Assembly (NCBI GenBank): GCA_002328495.1
Contig: DCUJ01000008.1
Coordinates: 1-46,145 of the forward strand
Length of the DNA stretch: 46,145 bases
Direction: 5' to 3'
Source of the DNA: Sulfurospirillum sp. UBA2217
GTDB taxonomy: Bacteria; Campylobacterota; Campylobacteria; Campylobacterales; Sulfurospirillaceae
The position numbers and the translations under genes were made by a program. How positions within the stretch are numbered: position 1 is the stretch's first letter; every line of letters starts with the position of its first letter. This document shows, piece by piece, positions 24,725 through 33,249 of the stretch. Under the pieces are notes generated by a model. It was not told the DNA's origin. It searched no databases and worked only from the letters and a program-made list of their open reading frames with translations.

Positions 24725-25996
24725 TTGAAACGTGTTGAACTGCTTTCTCCAGCAGGAAATTTTGAAAAATTAAAAATAGCCCTTGCGTATGGTGCCGATG
24801 CCGTGTATGCAGGGGTGAGCCATTTTTCTCTTCGCATTCGCTCGGGTAAAGAGTTTACCTATGAGAGTTTCGAAGAAGCTATACGCTACACACATACTTT
24901 AAATAAACAGCTTTACGTTACCATCAATGGCTTTCCTTTTAATGCGCAAATTGCACTTTTGGAAAAGCACATTGAACGTGTGGCGGCGATGAATCCAGAT
25001 GCTTTTATTGTGGCAGCCCCTGGAGTTATAAAGTTAGCTCAAAAGATTGCACCGCATATTCCTGTGCATCTTTCTACGCAAGCTAATGTTTTAAGTTACC
25101 TTGATGCGGAAGTCTATTCGGATATGGGTGTAAAGCGTATTATCGCGGCACGAGAAGTGAGTTTAAAAGATTTAGAGCAGATTAAAAAGCATTTACCTCA
25201 CCTTGAATTGGAAGTTTTTGTCCATGGTTCGATGTGTTTTGCCTACAGTGGACGTTGTTTAATTAGCTCTGTGCAAAGCGGACGTGTCTCAAACCGTGGA
25301 AGCTGTGCCAATGATTGTCGTTTTCCTTACACACTCTATGCGCACAATGAAGAGAGTGGAACACTTTTTAGGGTAGAAGAGAGTGAGGAGGGGACGCATA
25401 TTATGAATGCGAAAGACCTCAATTTAAGTGCGCATGTTAAAGAAATTTTAGATTCTGGGGTGATTGATTCTTTAAAGATTGAAGGACGCACTAAAAGTTC
25501 TTATTATGTCGGTATTACCACCAAAACATATGCACAAGCGATTGAAGATTATTATGCGAATTGCTTTGAGGCAAACAAATACACCGTAGAGTTAGACACC
25601 ACTAAAAATCGAGGGTTTACCGATGGGTATTTGGTCAATCGTCCGTATGAAAAAAACGACACACAAAATCTTGCACATTCCATCAGCGAAGGAACGCATC
25701 AAGTAGCGGCACAAGTGGATGAAGAAGGCAAGACCTGTTTGTGTAAAGATGTTTTACATACAGGCGTATGGTATGAACTTGTTATGCCCTCACATACTTG
25801 TGTGAGTGAAATAGAGAATGAATTAGGTGCTATCATTTTAAAAGAGGGACGATGGTATGTAAGCTTTAAGAGACTTCAGACACTGAGTGGAAAGCAGTTT
25901 GATGCGATTCACAGCGGAAATACGCATGCGATAGAGTTACCTGCGCGCTTGCCTGGGTTTACATTTTTAAGATTACATGTAAAGGATAAAAGATGA
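24725..25996 (+). CDS. Peptidase U32 family protein, TrhP/YegQ-like
   Basis: A 423-residue U32-family protein with the N-terminal LLSPAGNFEKLKIALAYGAD pattern and the cysteine-rich core CFAYSGRCLISS and NRGSCANDCRFPY (about 176-205), which likely binds an Fe-S cluster. E. coli U32 relatives TrhP (YegQ) and RlhA act in prephenate-dependent hydroxylation of tRNA U34 or 23S rRNA; older annotations call them collagenases. The tRNA role is inferred. It uses a TTG start directly after the cheZ stop with TAGGAAAA upstream, and its stop overlaps purE (ATGA). Confidence 0.85.
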   Translation: MKRVELLSPAGNFEKLKIALAYGADAVYAGVSHFSLRIRSGKEFTYESFEEAIRYTHTLNKQLYVTINGFPFNAQIALLEKHIERVAAMNPDAFIVAAPGVIKLAQKIAPHIPVHLSTQANVLSYLDAEVYSDMGVKRIIAAREVSLKDLEQIKKHLPHLELEVFVHGSMCFAYSGRCLISSVQSGRVSNRGSCANDCRFPYTLYAHNEESGTLFRVEESEEGTHIMNAKDLNLSAHVKEILDSGVIDSLKIEGRTKSSYYVGITTKTYAQAIEDYYANCFEANKYTVELDTTKNRGFTDGYLVNRPYEKNDTQNLAHSISEGTHQVAAQVDEEGKTCLCKDVLHTGVWYELVMPSHTCVSEIENELGAIILKEGRWYVSFKRLQTLSGKQFDAIHSGNTHAIELPARLPGFTFLRLHVKDKR

Positions 25997-26487
25997 AGTT
26001 TGTTTCTATTTTGATGGGAAGTAAAAGCGATTATGGTGTGATGGAAGAGTGCGCTAAGACCTTAGAAAAATTTGGGGTCATGTATGAAATTGTTGTTTCT
26101 TCTGCCCATCGAAGTCCTGATCGAACACATCAGTATGTGAAAAATGCTGAAGCAAAAGGGGCTAAAGTATTTGTTGCAGCCGCAGGCATGGCAGCACACT
26201 TAGCAGGCGTTGTTGCTTCCCTAACCACAAAACCCGTCATTGGTGTTCCGATGAAAGGTGGGGTTATGGAAGGTATGGATGCACTCTTAAGTACCGTTCA
26301 AATGCCAGGAGGAATGCCTGTTGGAACCGTTGCGATTGGTTCGGCAGGTGCTGTCAATGCTGCGTATTTGGCCATGCAAATTTTAGCCATTTCGGATGAA
26401 GAATTAGCAGCAAAACTTAAAGAAGACCGTATCTTAAAAGCAAAAAAAGTTGAAACCGATTCGATGGGTATAGAAGTCATTTTATAA
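25993..26487 (+). CDS. purE: PurE, N5-carboxyaminoimidazole ribonucleotide mutase
   Basis: A 164-residue class I PurE that moves CO2 on the way to CAIR in purine synthesis. Motifs include SILMGSKSDYGVMEECA (5-21), VVSSAHRSP (34-42, the catalytic His) and AAAGMAAHLAGVVA (57-70). Its Shine-Dalgarno AAAGGA is the right-hand end of a TTACATGTAA palindrome (25973-25982). The start overlaps the stop of the U32 gene. Confidence 0.96.
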   Translation: MKFVSILMGSKSDYGVMEECAKTLEKFGVMYEIVVSSAHRSPDRTHQYVKNAEAKGAKVFVAAAGMAAHLAGVVASLTTKPVIGVPMKGGVMEGMDALLSTVQMPGGMPVGTVAIGSAGAVNAAYLAMQILAISDEELAAKLKEDRILKAKKVETDSMGIEVIL

Positions 26488-26496
26488 AGGACTCAC

Positions 26497-26985
26497 ATGA
26501 ACAGTTGGCTGGAAATTGAAGAGTTTAGTACTTTAGTGAATTTGGATGTTTCCGCTGTTGAAGCGATGATTGAAGAAGGTAGTCTTGTTTGCAAAGAAGA
26601 AGAGGGGAAATGTTATGTTGAGGTGAGTCGTAGTGCCCAAGCCTTAATCCCTTCAACGCAAGGCATTGTGATGCATGAGAGTTTAGACTCAAGCAGTGTC
26701 GCTCTTAGTTCAGAGTTTGTTGAAAAAACGGTGGGTGCCATTTTAAGTTTGCATGAAAAAGTTCTTGATGCTAAAGAGGAGACCTTAGATGCGCTAAAAA
26801 GTGAAAACCGCTTTTTAAAAGAGGCACTTTTTTCGATGCAAGAGCTCTACGATGAAGACCGCAAAACCATTGAAACACTCACTAAACAATTAGAATACAT
26901 TAAAGATGAGTTAGAATTTACCAAACGAAAATACAAAATGATGTGGAACAAAGCCGTTGAAGGCTACACTGCACCAAGTCAATAA
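26497..26985 (+). CDS. DUF3972-like conserved hypothetical protein
   Basis: A 162-residue protein. The N-terminus (1-45) looks like a small MerR/excisionase-like fold (WLEIEEFSTLVNLDVSAVEAM). A charged coiled coil (about 75-150) has heptad-like Leu/Ile spacing. I recall a DUF3972 protein at this place between purE and glyQ in Campylobacter; function unknown. It begins nine bases after purE and ends 13 bases before glyQ. Confidence 0.7.
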   Translation: MNSWLEIEEFSTLVNLDVSAVEAMIEEGSLVCKEEEGKCYVEVSRSAQALIPSTQGIVMHESLDSSSVALSSEFVEKTVGAILSLHEKVLDAKEETLDALKSENRFLKEALFSMQELYDEDRKTIETLTKQLEYIKDELEFTKRKYKMMWNKAVEGYTAPSQ

Positions 26986-26998
26986 GAAGGATAATTTC

Positions 26999-27856
26999 GT
27001 GTTAACATTTAGTCAAATGCTTTTAAACCTCCAAGCCTTTTGGCAAGAAGAGGGCTGTACGATTGTGCAACCTTATGATATGCCCTCTGGTGCTGGAACC
27101 TTTCACAATGCAACGTTTTTACGAAGCTTAAGTAGCAAGCCTTGGGCAACCGCCTATGTAGCGCCCAGTCGCAGACCAACAGACGGACGTTATGGTGAAA
27201 ACCCAAACCGTTTGGGCAGTTACTATCAGTTTCAAGTGCTTATTAAACCCAGTCCTGACAACATTCAAGAGTTGTATCTCAAAAGCCTTGAGATGCTAGG
27301 TCTTGATATCAAAAAACATGACATTCGTTTTGTGGAAGACAACTGGGAATCTCCTACTCTTGGAGCATGGGGATTGGGTTGGGAAGTGTGGTTGGATGGC
27401 ATGGAGGTAACACAATTTACCTATTTTCAACAAGTAGGAGGCATTGCGTGCCATCCTGTTTCGGTTGAGATTACCTATGGGGTTGAGCGATTGGCGATGT
27501 ACTTGCAAGAAAAAGAGTCTGTCTTTGATTTGGTGTGGAATGAAAACAAATTTGGCGTCATCACCTATGGAGACGTTCATAAGCAAAGTGAATATGAATT
27601 TAGTCGGTACAATTTTGAAGTGGCCGATGTGGCGATGTTATTCGAGCACTTTGAAAATGCGCAAAAAGAGTGTAAGCGATGTTTAGAAGAGCGTTTACCT
27701 TTGCCTGCGTATGATTATTGTTTGATGGCGTCACATACATTCAATGTTTTAGATGCACGTAAAGCCATTTCAGTTACTCAACGTCAAAACTACATTCTAA
27801 AAATTCGTGAACTCGCCAAAGGGTGCGCGGTAGCATACAAGGAAATTGTTGGGTGA
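26999..27856 (+). CDS. glyQ: Glycyl-tRNA synthetase alpha subunit
   Basis: A 286-residue alpha chain of the alpha2-beta2 glycyl-tRNA synthetase. It contains MLLNLQAFWQEEGC, the QPYDMPSGAGTFHNATFLRS region, VAPSRRPTDGRYGENPNRL and WEVWLDGMEVTQFTYFQQ, all hallmark stretches. The GTG at 26999 is chosen because MLTFSQMLL is the standard N-terminus and AAGAAGGA lies just upstream; an earlier ATG would run inside the previous gene. glyS is not in the window, as in other epsilonproteobacteria. Confidence 0.96.
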   Translation: MLTFSQMLLNLQAFWQEEGCTIVQPYDMPSGAGTFHNATFLRSLSSKPWATAYVAPSRRPTDGRYGENPNRLGSYYQFQVLIKPSPDNIQELYLKSLEMLGLDIKKHDIRFVEDNWESPTLGAWGLGWEVWLDGMEVTQFTYFQQVGGIACHPVSVEITYGVERLAMYLQEKESVFDLVWNENKFGVITYGDVHKQSEYEFSRYNFEVADVAMLFEHFENAQKECKRCLEERLPLPAYDYCLMASHTFNVLDARKAISVTQRQNYILKIRELAKGCAVAYKEIVG

Positions 27857-28575
27857 TGCGTTTAGGTGAAATTTACGACTATTTAGATGCACTAAGTCCG
27901 TTTGCAACACAAGCCAGTTGGGACAATAGTGGTCTTTTAATCGGACGCGCAGATGATGAAATCGAACATCTCTACTTAAGCTTAGATATTGATACGCCTC
28001 TTTTAGAAGAAGTGCCTGAACATACTCTAATCATCACGCATCACCCCCTTATTTTTAGTGGACTTAAACAACTTAATTTTGCCAAATACCCATCCAATCT
28101 TATTCAAACAATGGTGCAAAAAAAGATTGCCTTAATTGCGATGCATACCAATTTTGATCTCTCTCATCTCAACGCGTATGTGGTTGCAAAACTTGGTTTT
28201 GACATCATCGAACATAAAGAGTATGTCGCCTATTTTGATGTGAATAGAAGCATAGAGGATTTGGCGTTACATGTAAAGAGATGTTTAGGGCTTGATACGC
28301 TACGAATCGTAAGAGCGAAAGAGTGGATAGGACGGTGTGCTATGACCACAGGCTCAGGTGGTGACTTGATAACCAAAATAGAGGCGGATTGTTTTTTAAC
28401 AGGGGATTTAAAATACCATCAAGCCTTAGAGGCAAAAGAGAATAATCTCTGCTTAATGGACATAGGTCACTTTGAGTCCGAGCGCTATTTCCCAGAGTGT
28501 TTAGCAAATTATTTGATAAATTTTCCATTAAAAGCTATAATGTCGAATTCTAAAAACCCCTTCCAACACACATAG
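27856..28575 (+). CDS. Nif3-like dinuclear metal centre protein
   Basis: A 239-residue Nif3/YbgI-family protein. The motifs are WDNSGLLIG (28-36), LIITHHPLIFSG (metal-binding HH, about 66-77), MHTNFDLS and a C-terminal GHFESERY. Such proteins form toroidal hexamers with two metal ions. A GTP cyclohydrolase-type label is often copied to them, but the real activity is unclear. This copy is compact, without the long inserted PII-like domain. The start overlaps the glyQ stop (TGATG). One palindrome copy at 28267 encodes LHV. Confidence 0.85.
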   Translation: MRLGEIYDYLDALSPFATQASWDNSGLLIGRADDEIEHLYLSLDIDTPLLEEVPEHTLIITHHPLIFSGLKQLNFAKYPSNLIQTMVQKKIALIAMHTNFDLSHLNAYVVAKLGFDIIEHKEYVAYFDVNRSIEDLALHVKRCLGLDTLRIVRAKEWIGRCAMTTGSGGDLITKIEADCFLTGDLKYHQALEAKENNLCLMDIGHFESERYFPECLANYLINFPLKAIMSNSKNPFQHT

Positions 28576-28589
28576 AGGACACACAGCAT

Positions 28590-29309
28590 ATGAATAAGTA
28601 TTTAGAGCAGCTCATAGAGCTTTCAAAATTGGACAGAGAAATTGACGATTTTGGACCCCGTATCACCAAAGTAGAGAAGATGTTAAAGCTCTCTTTGGAT
28701 AAAGAAAAAGAACTCAAAACGCAGAGTGATGTTTTTAGTGCTGATATTTCAGACGCAAAACTCAAAAAAGCAAAAAATGAAGCCCATTTAGCTGAATTAT
28801 CTGCCAAACTGAAAGACCTCTCAAAGAAGAGTGCCTTAGTTAAAACAGCTAAAGAGATTAAAGCGTTACAACTTGAAGAAGAAATTTCAAAAGAGCAGTG
28901 TGATTTTGCCAACGAAGAGATTGCACGCTTGGATAAGATGATAGAAATCAAGGGTCAAAATATAGCTGGGGTTCAGGAAAAACTCTCCCTTGCTGCAAGT
29001 GAAGCGGAGACGATTCGTGCTTCCATTGATGGACAGATGCAACAAATCGAGCAAGAGCGCAAAGATGTTTATGGTAAAAAAGAGGCGTTAGTCTCTGAAA
29101 TGAGTCAAAAAATCCTCACGTTTTATCAAAAAATTCGTAAATGGGCAGAAAATACAACCGTTGTTCCTGTTCGCAAACAAGCATGTTATGGCTGTTTTAT
29201 GCGTGTAAATGACAAAACCTATGCCAGTGTTTTGAAGCAAGATGATATTATTACCTGCCCACATTGTGGTAGAATTTTGTATAAAGAGACAGAGGTCCTA
29301 GAGGCCTAA
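28590..29309 (+). CDS. HP0958/FlgZ-like coiled-coil zinc-ribbon protein
   Basis: A 239-residue protein. A long antiparallel coiled coil (about 1-185) is followed by a C4 zinc ribbon with CYGC (199-202) and CPHC (223-226). This is the layout of H. pylori HP0958 (FlgZ), reported to bind and stabilise the sigma factor RpoN and to act on flagellin mRNA. If the function is kept, the protein supports the sigma-54 promoter of flgB in this same window. It sits 14 bases after the Nif3 gene with GAGGA upstream, and one base before waaA. Confidence 0.85.
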   Translation: MNKYLEQLIELSKLDREIDDFGPRITKVEKMLKLSLDKEKELKTQSDVFSADISDAKLKKAKNEAHLAELSAKLKDLSKKSALVKTAKEIKALQLEEEISKEQCDFANEEIARLDKMIEIKGQNIAGVQEKLSLAASEAETIRASIDGQMQQIEQERKDVYGKKEALVSEMSQKILTFYQKIRKWAENTTVVPVRKQACYGCFMRVNDKTYASVLKQDDIITCPHCGRILYKETEVLEA

Positions 29310-29310
29310 T

Positions 29311-30456
29311 GTGACCTTCTTTTACACGCTACTAGCAACGCTTCTTTATCTTTTAGCGTTGCCAGTACTGTGGTATTTATCCACAAAGTCAAAATACTCC
29401 CACTCGATTCCTGCACGATTTTTTTTAAAAGACACCCCCCCCTTTCAAAAAGATGGTCTTTGGTTTCATGCCTGTTCGCTTGGGGAAGTACGCTCTTTGA
29501 AACCTTTTATAGAAGCACTTCACGCTTTTCCTTTGCGCATGAGTGTGATTACGCAAACGGGTTATAAAGAGGCGTTGGGGTATGAAAATGTAGAGGTGCG
29601 TTATTTGCCTTTTGAAATTTTTCTTCCTTTTTGGATGAAGCGCCAACGGGTATTGGTCGTACTTGAAGCCGAACTGTGGCCATTGCTTTTTTGTGTTGCC
29701 AAAGCAAAAGGAATGAAAACTATTTTACTGAATGCTCGAATTTCAGATAAATCGTATGCTTCGTATCGGCGTTTTTCTCTATTTTACCGTTGGATTTTTC
29801 AGCATGTTGATGTGGTATTTGCACAAAGTGAGACGGACAAAGAACGCTTGCATACTTTAGGGGCACGCGATGTACGTGTCACTGGCAATATTAAAACCTT
29901 GCAAACGTATTGTGTGACAAAGCAGTATCCCAAAAAAGAGATGAAACGCATCATCGTGTTAGCAAGTACGCACGAAAAAGAAGAAGCTTTGGTCTTAAAT
30001 GCCATAGAATTAAAAGAGAACGACCAACTCATTGTTGCCCCAAGGCATCCAGAACGTTTTGGGCTTGTGGATGCTTTATTGCACTCCTACGCGTACGATA
30101 AAGGATTGATGTATGCAAGGCTTGGCGAATTGAGTGCCTTGGATGCAGATGTCGTTTTATGTAACACCATGGGTGAGCTCATGAATCTTTACGCCATAGC
30201 GGATGTTGTGATTTTAGGAGGTTCTTTTGTTGAGGGTGTGGGTGGACACAATCCTTTGGAGCCTGCTTTTTTTGGTGTGAAACTTATTAGTGGGGTGCAT
30301 GTATTTAATCAACGTGTGTTGTACGATTGGGTGGACAATATCGTTACATGTAGCATAGAAGAACTCAGTGTCGTTTTTAAAAATGTCGAAGCACTACCGC
30401 CTAGTGCCATAGTCCATCAAGGCGATATAGCGCCAATTTTAAAAGAAATAGGATAA
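29311..30456 (+). CDS. waaA: WaaA, Kdo transferase
   Basis: A 381-residue GT30 enzyme that adds Kdo to lipid A precursor at the inner membrane. The N-terminal membrane anchor is residues 1-23. The catalytic base is in FHACSLGEVRS (E59). The CMP-Kdo-binding parts are RHPERF and NTMGELMNLYAIADVVILGGSF. A GTG start is used one base after the previous stop; the overlapping ATG is out of frame and hits a stop at once. It is followed four bases later by the pseudouridine synthase gene. Confidence 0.94.
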   Translation: MTFFYTLLATLLYLLALPVLWYLSTKSKYSHSIPARFFLKDTPPFQKDGLWFHACSLGEVRSLKPFIEALHAFPLRMSVITQTGYKEALGYENVEVRYLPFEIFLPFWMKRQRVLVVLEAELWPLLFCVAKAKGMKTILLNARISDKSYASYRRFSLFYRWIFQHVDVVFAQSETDKERLHTLGARDVRVTGNIKTLQTYCVTKQYPKKEMKRIIVLASTHEKEEALVLNAIELKENDQLIVAPRHPERFGLVDALLHSYAYDKGLMYARLGELSALDADVVLCNTMGELMNLYAIADVVILGGSFVEGVGGHNPLEPAFFGVKLISGVHVFNQRVLYDWVDNIVTCSIEELSVVFKNVEALPPSAIVHQGDIAPILKEIG

Positions 30457-30459
30457 AAA

Positions 30460-31188
30460 ATGGAAAAAGCATATAAATTATTAGCCCTTCAAGAGGGTGT
30501 TTCTAACCGTGCCGCTAAAGAGTTAATAGATAGAGGGGTGGTCTACTCTGAGGGTAAAAAAGTAAGCGTAGCACGAGCGGAGATGAGTGGTAGTGCGAAG
30601 TTTAAAGTAGAGCGTATCGCTCCTATTCGTGTCATTTTTGAAGATGCCTTTATTATGGCAGTCGACAAGCCTGCTTTTATGACCTCAGAAGAGGTGGCTG
30701 AGATTAAAAAATTGCCACTTTTGCATCGATTGGACCGTGAAACCAGTGGTGTGTTGCTCTTAACCAAAGATGAGGCTTTTCGTGCAAAAGCAGTCAGTGC
30801 CTTTAAAAAAAGAGAGGTAAAAAAAGAGTACATTGCGATTGTTGAGGGGCGCGTGGTTGAGGTAGTGGAGATTAACGCTCCCATTTTAACCATCAAAAAA
30901 GGAAACACGGCGCACAGTAAAATCAGCAGCGATGGCAAAGAAGCGATTAGCCATGTTGAGCCTTTGATGGTGGAGGGAAAACGCTCTAAAATCAAAGTGA
31001 GTATTGATACAGGCAGAACGCATCAAATCAGAGTGCATCTCAAAAGCATTGGTGCTTCTATTTTGGGTGATACGGAGTACGGTGGAAGACCGTTTAAGCG
31101 AATGATGTTGCACGCTTCTAAAATAGAGTTGTTGGAGTACAGTTTTAAAAGCAAAGAACCTGAAGATTTTATTAAATTTGCTCTTTGA
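30460..31188 (+). CDS. RluA-family pseudouridine synthase
   Basis: A 242-residue enzyme with a short S4-like N-terminal domain (1-50) and the RluA catalytic domain. The catalytic Asp is in HRLDRETSG (D92), and the conserved ending GRTHQIRVHLKSIGASILGD also fits. The rRNA or tRNA target cannot be told from sequence. It shares the operon with waaA and precedes a 157-base gap with a new promoter before ffh. Confidence 0.88.
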   Translation: MEKAYKLLALQEGVSNRAAKELIDRGVVYSEGKKVSVARAEMSGSAKFKVERIAPIRVIFEDAFIMAVDKPAFMTSEEVAEIKKLPLLHRLDRETSGVLLLTKDEAFRAKAVSAFKKREVKKEYIAIVEGRVVEVVEINAPILTIKKGNTAHSKISSDGKEAISHVEPLMVEGKRSKIKVSIDTGRTHQIRVHLKSIGASILGDTEYGGRPFKRMMLHASKIELLEYSFKSKEPEDFIKFAL

Positions 31189-31302
31189 AAAAAGAGTGAA
31201 TTTCTTTATTTATAGCCCTAAAAAACGATTGTTTCGTGAATTTTTTAGAAAAAAAGTGTCTCTTCTTTTTAAGAATTTATTTAGTTTAAAGTATTATTTT
31301 TG

Positions 31303-31308
31303 TAAAAT
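31303..31308 (+). promoter_or_regulatory. Candidate -10 box for ffh-rpsP-rplS operon
   Basis: TAAAAT preceded by TG and a T-rich run (TATTATTTTTG) lies 38 bases before the ffh start codon. The 157-base gap (31189-31345) holds no RNA gene that I can recognise, only AT-rich sequence with a weak CTAAAAAA/TTTTTTAG inverted repeat. Confidence 0.4.
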
Positions 31309-31345
31309 TGCGACTCTTTAAGAAAAAAGCCAATAAGGACCTTGT

Positions 31346-32686
31346 GTGTTTGATGTTTTAACCGATTCGTTTCGTACTGCCATCAATAAAATTCGTTTCA
31401 GTGATGATGAAAAATCTCTTAAAAATGCTTTAGAAAATCTAAAAAAAGCCCTTTTAAAAGCAGACGTTCACCATAAAATTGTACGTGATTTGCTACGTGA
31501 TGTTGAAATCGAAACCAAAGCGAAAGGTATCGGACAAGCCAATTTTTTACGTTCTTTGAAAAATAATTTACTCACAATTTTAACAACGCATGGCAAACAA
31601 GGCTTTGTTTTTGCACCTAAGCCCCCTACAACCGTTTTAATGGTTGGTTTGCAAGGCAGTGGAAAGACGACGACGACGGTCAAATTGGCAAATTACCTCA
31701 AACTGCGTCAAAAGAAAGTCTTAGTGGTAGCGTGTGACCTTCAGCGTTTAGCTGCGGTGGAGCAGTTGCGTCAGTTGTGTAGTGCCAATGAAATTGAACT
31801 CTATTTTGAAGAGGGCACAAACAACCCCATTGCTATAGCAAAAAATGCAATGAAAAAAGCTAAAGAGGGTATGTACGATGTTGTGTTAGTTGACACGGCA
31901 GGTCGTTTAGCGATTGATGAAGCGTTGATGAGCGAGCTTAAGAGCATAGAAAAAGAGATAACGCCAGATGAAGTCTTTTACGTAGCCGATGCGATGACAG
32001 GACAAGATGCGGTTCGAAGTGCGGTAACGTTTCATGAAACAGTTGGGCTTAGTGGTGTAATTTTGAGTAAATTTGATGGTGATGGTAAAGGTGGTGTCGC
32101 TTTAGGCATTGCAGAGCAAACCAAAGTTCCTCTTCGTTTTGTGGGTGTGGGTGAAAAAGTCGCTGATTTGGAGCATTTTATACCAGAACGAATTGTCAGT
32201 CGTTTGATGGGCGAGGGTGATCTTGAAACCTTGGCTGAAAAGACCAGTAGTATCATCAACGAAAAACAAGCTAAAGCGATGAACCAAAAGATTAAAAAAG
32301 GTCAGTTTAATTTTAATGACTTTTTAGAGCAGATGGAACAGATGAAGAAGCTTGGAAGCATGAAATCACTCATCGGAATGATTCCAGGATTGTCTCAAAT
32401 GGCAGGCAAGCTTCAAGATGTTGATATGGAAAATTCGGTTGAGATGAAGCGCATTAAAGCGATGATAGGCTCCATGACCAAAAAAGAGCGTGAAGACCCA
32501 GAACTTTTAAATAACAGTCGAAAAAGAAGAATTGCTGAGGGTTCAGGGTTATCGCAAGTGGAAGTCAATCGCTTTTTGAAGCAATTTGGCAATGCGGCGA
32601 AAATGGCAAAAAAATTCTCAGGCAAAAAGGGAATGCAAGATTTACAAAACATGCTTTCTCAAAATAAACACGCACACCTTCGTTAA
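31346..32686 (+). CDS. ffh: Ffh, signal recognition particle protein
   Basis: A 446-residue SRP54 GTPase. The helical N domain (1-85) is followed by the G domain with P-loop GLQGSGKTTT (101-110), DTAGR near 190 and a GDGKGGVAL region. The M domain (about 295-440) is rich in methionine and binds 4.5S RNA and signal sequences. It uses a GTG start. In the cell it targets membrane proteins co-translationally. 4.5S RNA is not seen beside it. A hairpin overlaps its stop codon. Confidence 0.97.
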   Translation: MFDVLTDSFRTAINKIRFSDDEKSLKNALENLKKALLKADVHHKIVRDLLRDVEIETKAKGIGQANFLRSLKNNLLTILTTHGKQGFVFAPKPPTTVLMVGLQGSGKTTTTVKLANYLKLRQKKVLVVACDLQRLAAVEQLRQLCSANEIELYFEEGTNNPIAIAKNAMKKAKEGMYDVVLVDTAGRLAIDEALMSELKSIEKEITPDEVFYVADAMTGQDAVRSAVTFHETVGLSGVILSKFDGDGKGGVALGIAEQTKVPLRFVGVGEKVADLEHFIPERIVSRLMGEGDLETLAEKTSSIINEKQAKAMNQKIKKGQFNFNDFLEQMEQMKKLGSMKSLIGMIPGLSQMAGKLQDVDMENSVEMKRIKAMIGSMTKKEREDPELLNNSRKRRIAEGSGLSQVEVNRFLKQFGNAAKMAKKFSGKKGMQDLQNMLSQNKHAHLR

Positions 32687-32692
32687 GGTGTG
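32673..32692 (+). other. Hairpin across the ffh stop codon
   Basis: CACACCTT (32673-32680) and AAGGTGTG (32685-32692) form a perfect eight-base stem around CGTT, with the TAA stop inside. There is no T-tract after it, so it is more likely an mRNA-processing or stability element between ffh and rpsP than a strong terminator. Confidence 0.45.
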
Positions 32693-32771
32693 ACGATTTA
32701 TATCTACATGTAAGCTTTACATGTAAATCTAAGTTGTAACAAACGAAACATAAACATAGGAGACCATACCA

Positions 32772-33002
32772 ATGGCAACAGTTGTAAGATTAACCCGAAT
32801 GGGAAGAAACAAAACACCTTTTTACAGAATCGTTGTAACCGACAGTCGTAAAAAAAGAGACGGTGGTTCAATCGAGACAATCGGTTACTACAATCCACTG
32901 AGCAACCCACAAACCATCAAGTTTGATGCGGAAAGACTTGCGTACTGGAAAAGTGTTGGCGCAAAGCTAAGTGATAGGGTTGCTAAAATTACAGGCAACT
33001 AG
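32772..33002 (+). CDS. rpsP: 30S ribosomal protein S16
   Basis: A 76-residue S16 with the canonical ATVVRLTRMGRNKTPFYRIV start and SRKKRDGGSIETIGYYNP core. It binds 16S rRNA during 30S assembly. The Shine-Dalgarno TAGGAGA lies before ATG 32772. It begins the classical rpsP-khpA-rimM-trmD-rplS order; a pair of iterated palindromes sits in the gap upstream. Confidence 0.98.
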   Translation: MATVVRLTRMGRNKTPFYRIVVTDSRKKRDGGSIETIGYYNPLSNPQTIKFDAERLAYWKSVGAKLSDRVAKITGN

Positions 33003-33003
33003 G

Positions 33004-33249
33004 ATGATTGAGAAATTTCTTGAGGAGTTTGCCAAGCTTTTGGTAGACAATCCCTCTGGTGTGAGAGTTGAGCGAAGTGATGCAGACGCAGGATTTTGTG
33101 ATGTTGTCATTTATGCCGATAAAATAGATACGGGTAAATTGATAGGCAAAGATGGCAAAATGATTAATTCACTCAAAACGCTCATCTCTGGTTGTAAAGC
33201 CAAAGATGGCATCTCTTATCGAGTTACCGTCAAAGCAAACGATGAATAA
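33004..33249 (+). CDS. khpA: KhpA-type KH-domain RNA-binding protein
   Basis: An 81-residue KH type II protein with the GxxG loop in LIGKDGKMINSLK. KhpA proteins bind RNA and in other bacteria affect cell elongation and division. The ATG at 33004 is one base after the rpsP stop and follows CTAGG; an upstream in-frame start would read into rpsP. Its stop overlaps the rimM start by eight bases. Confidence 0.92.
   Translation: MIEKFLEEFAKLLVDNPSGVRVERSDADAGFCDVVIYADKIDTGKLIGKDGKMINSLKTLISGCKAKDGISYRVTVKANDE

Noticed and set aside
30543..30995. 150-codon open frame antisense to the pseudouridine synthase gene
   Set aside because: No ribosome-binding site, biased composition typical of the reverse of a real gene, and overlaps conserved catalytic motifs.
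31189..31345. 4.5S SRP RNA or other RNA gene in front of ffh
   Set aside because: The gap is AT-rich with only a weak inverted repeat; no GNRA-capped SRP helix is visible.
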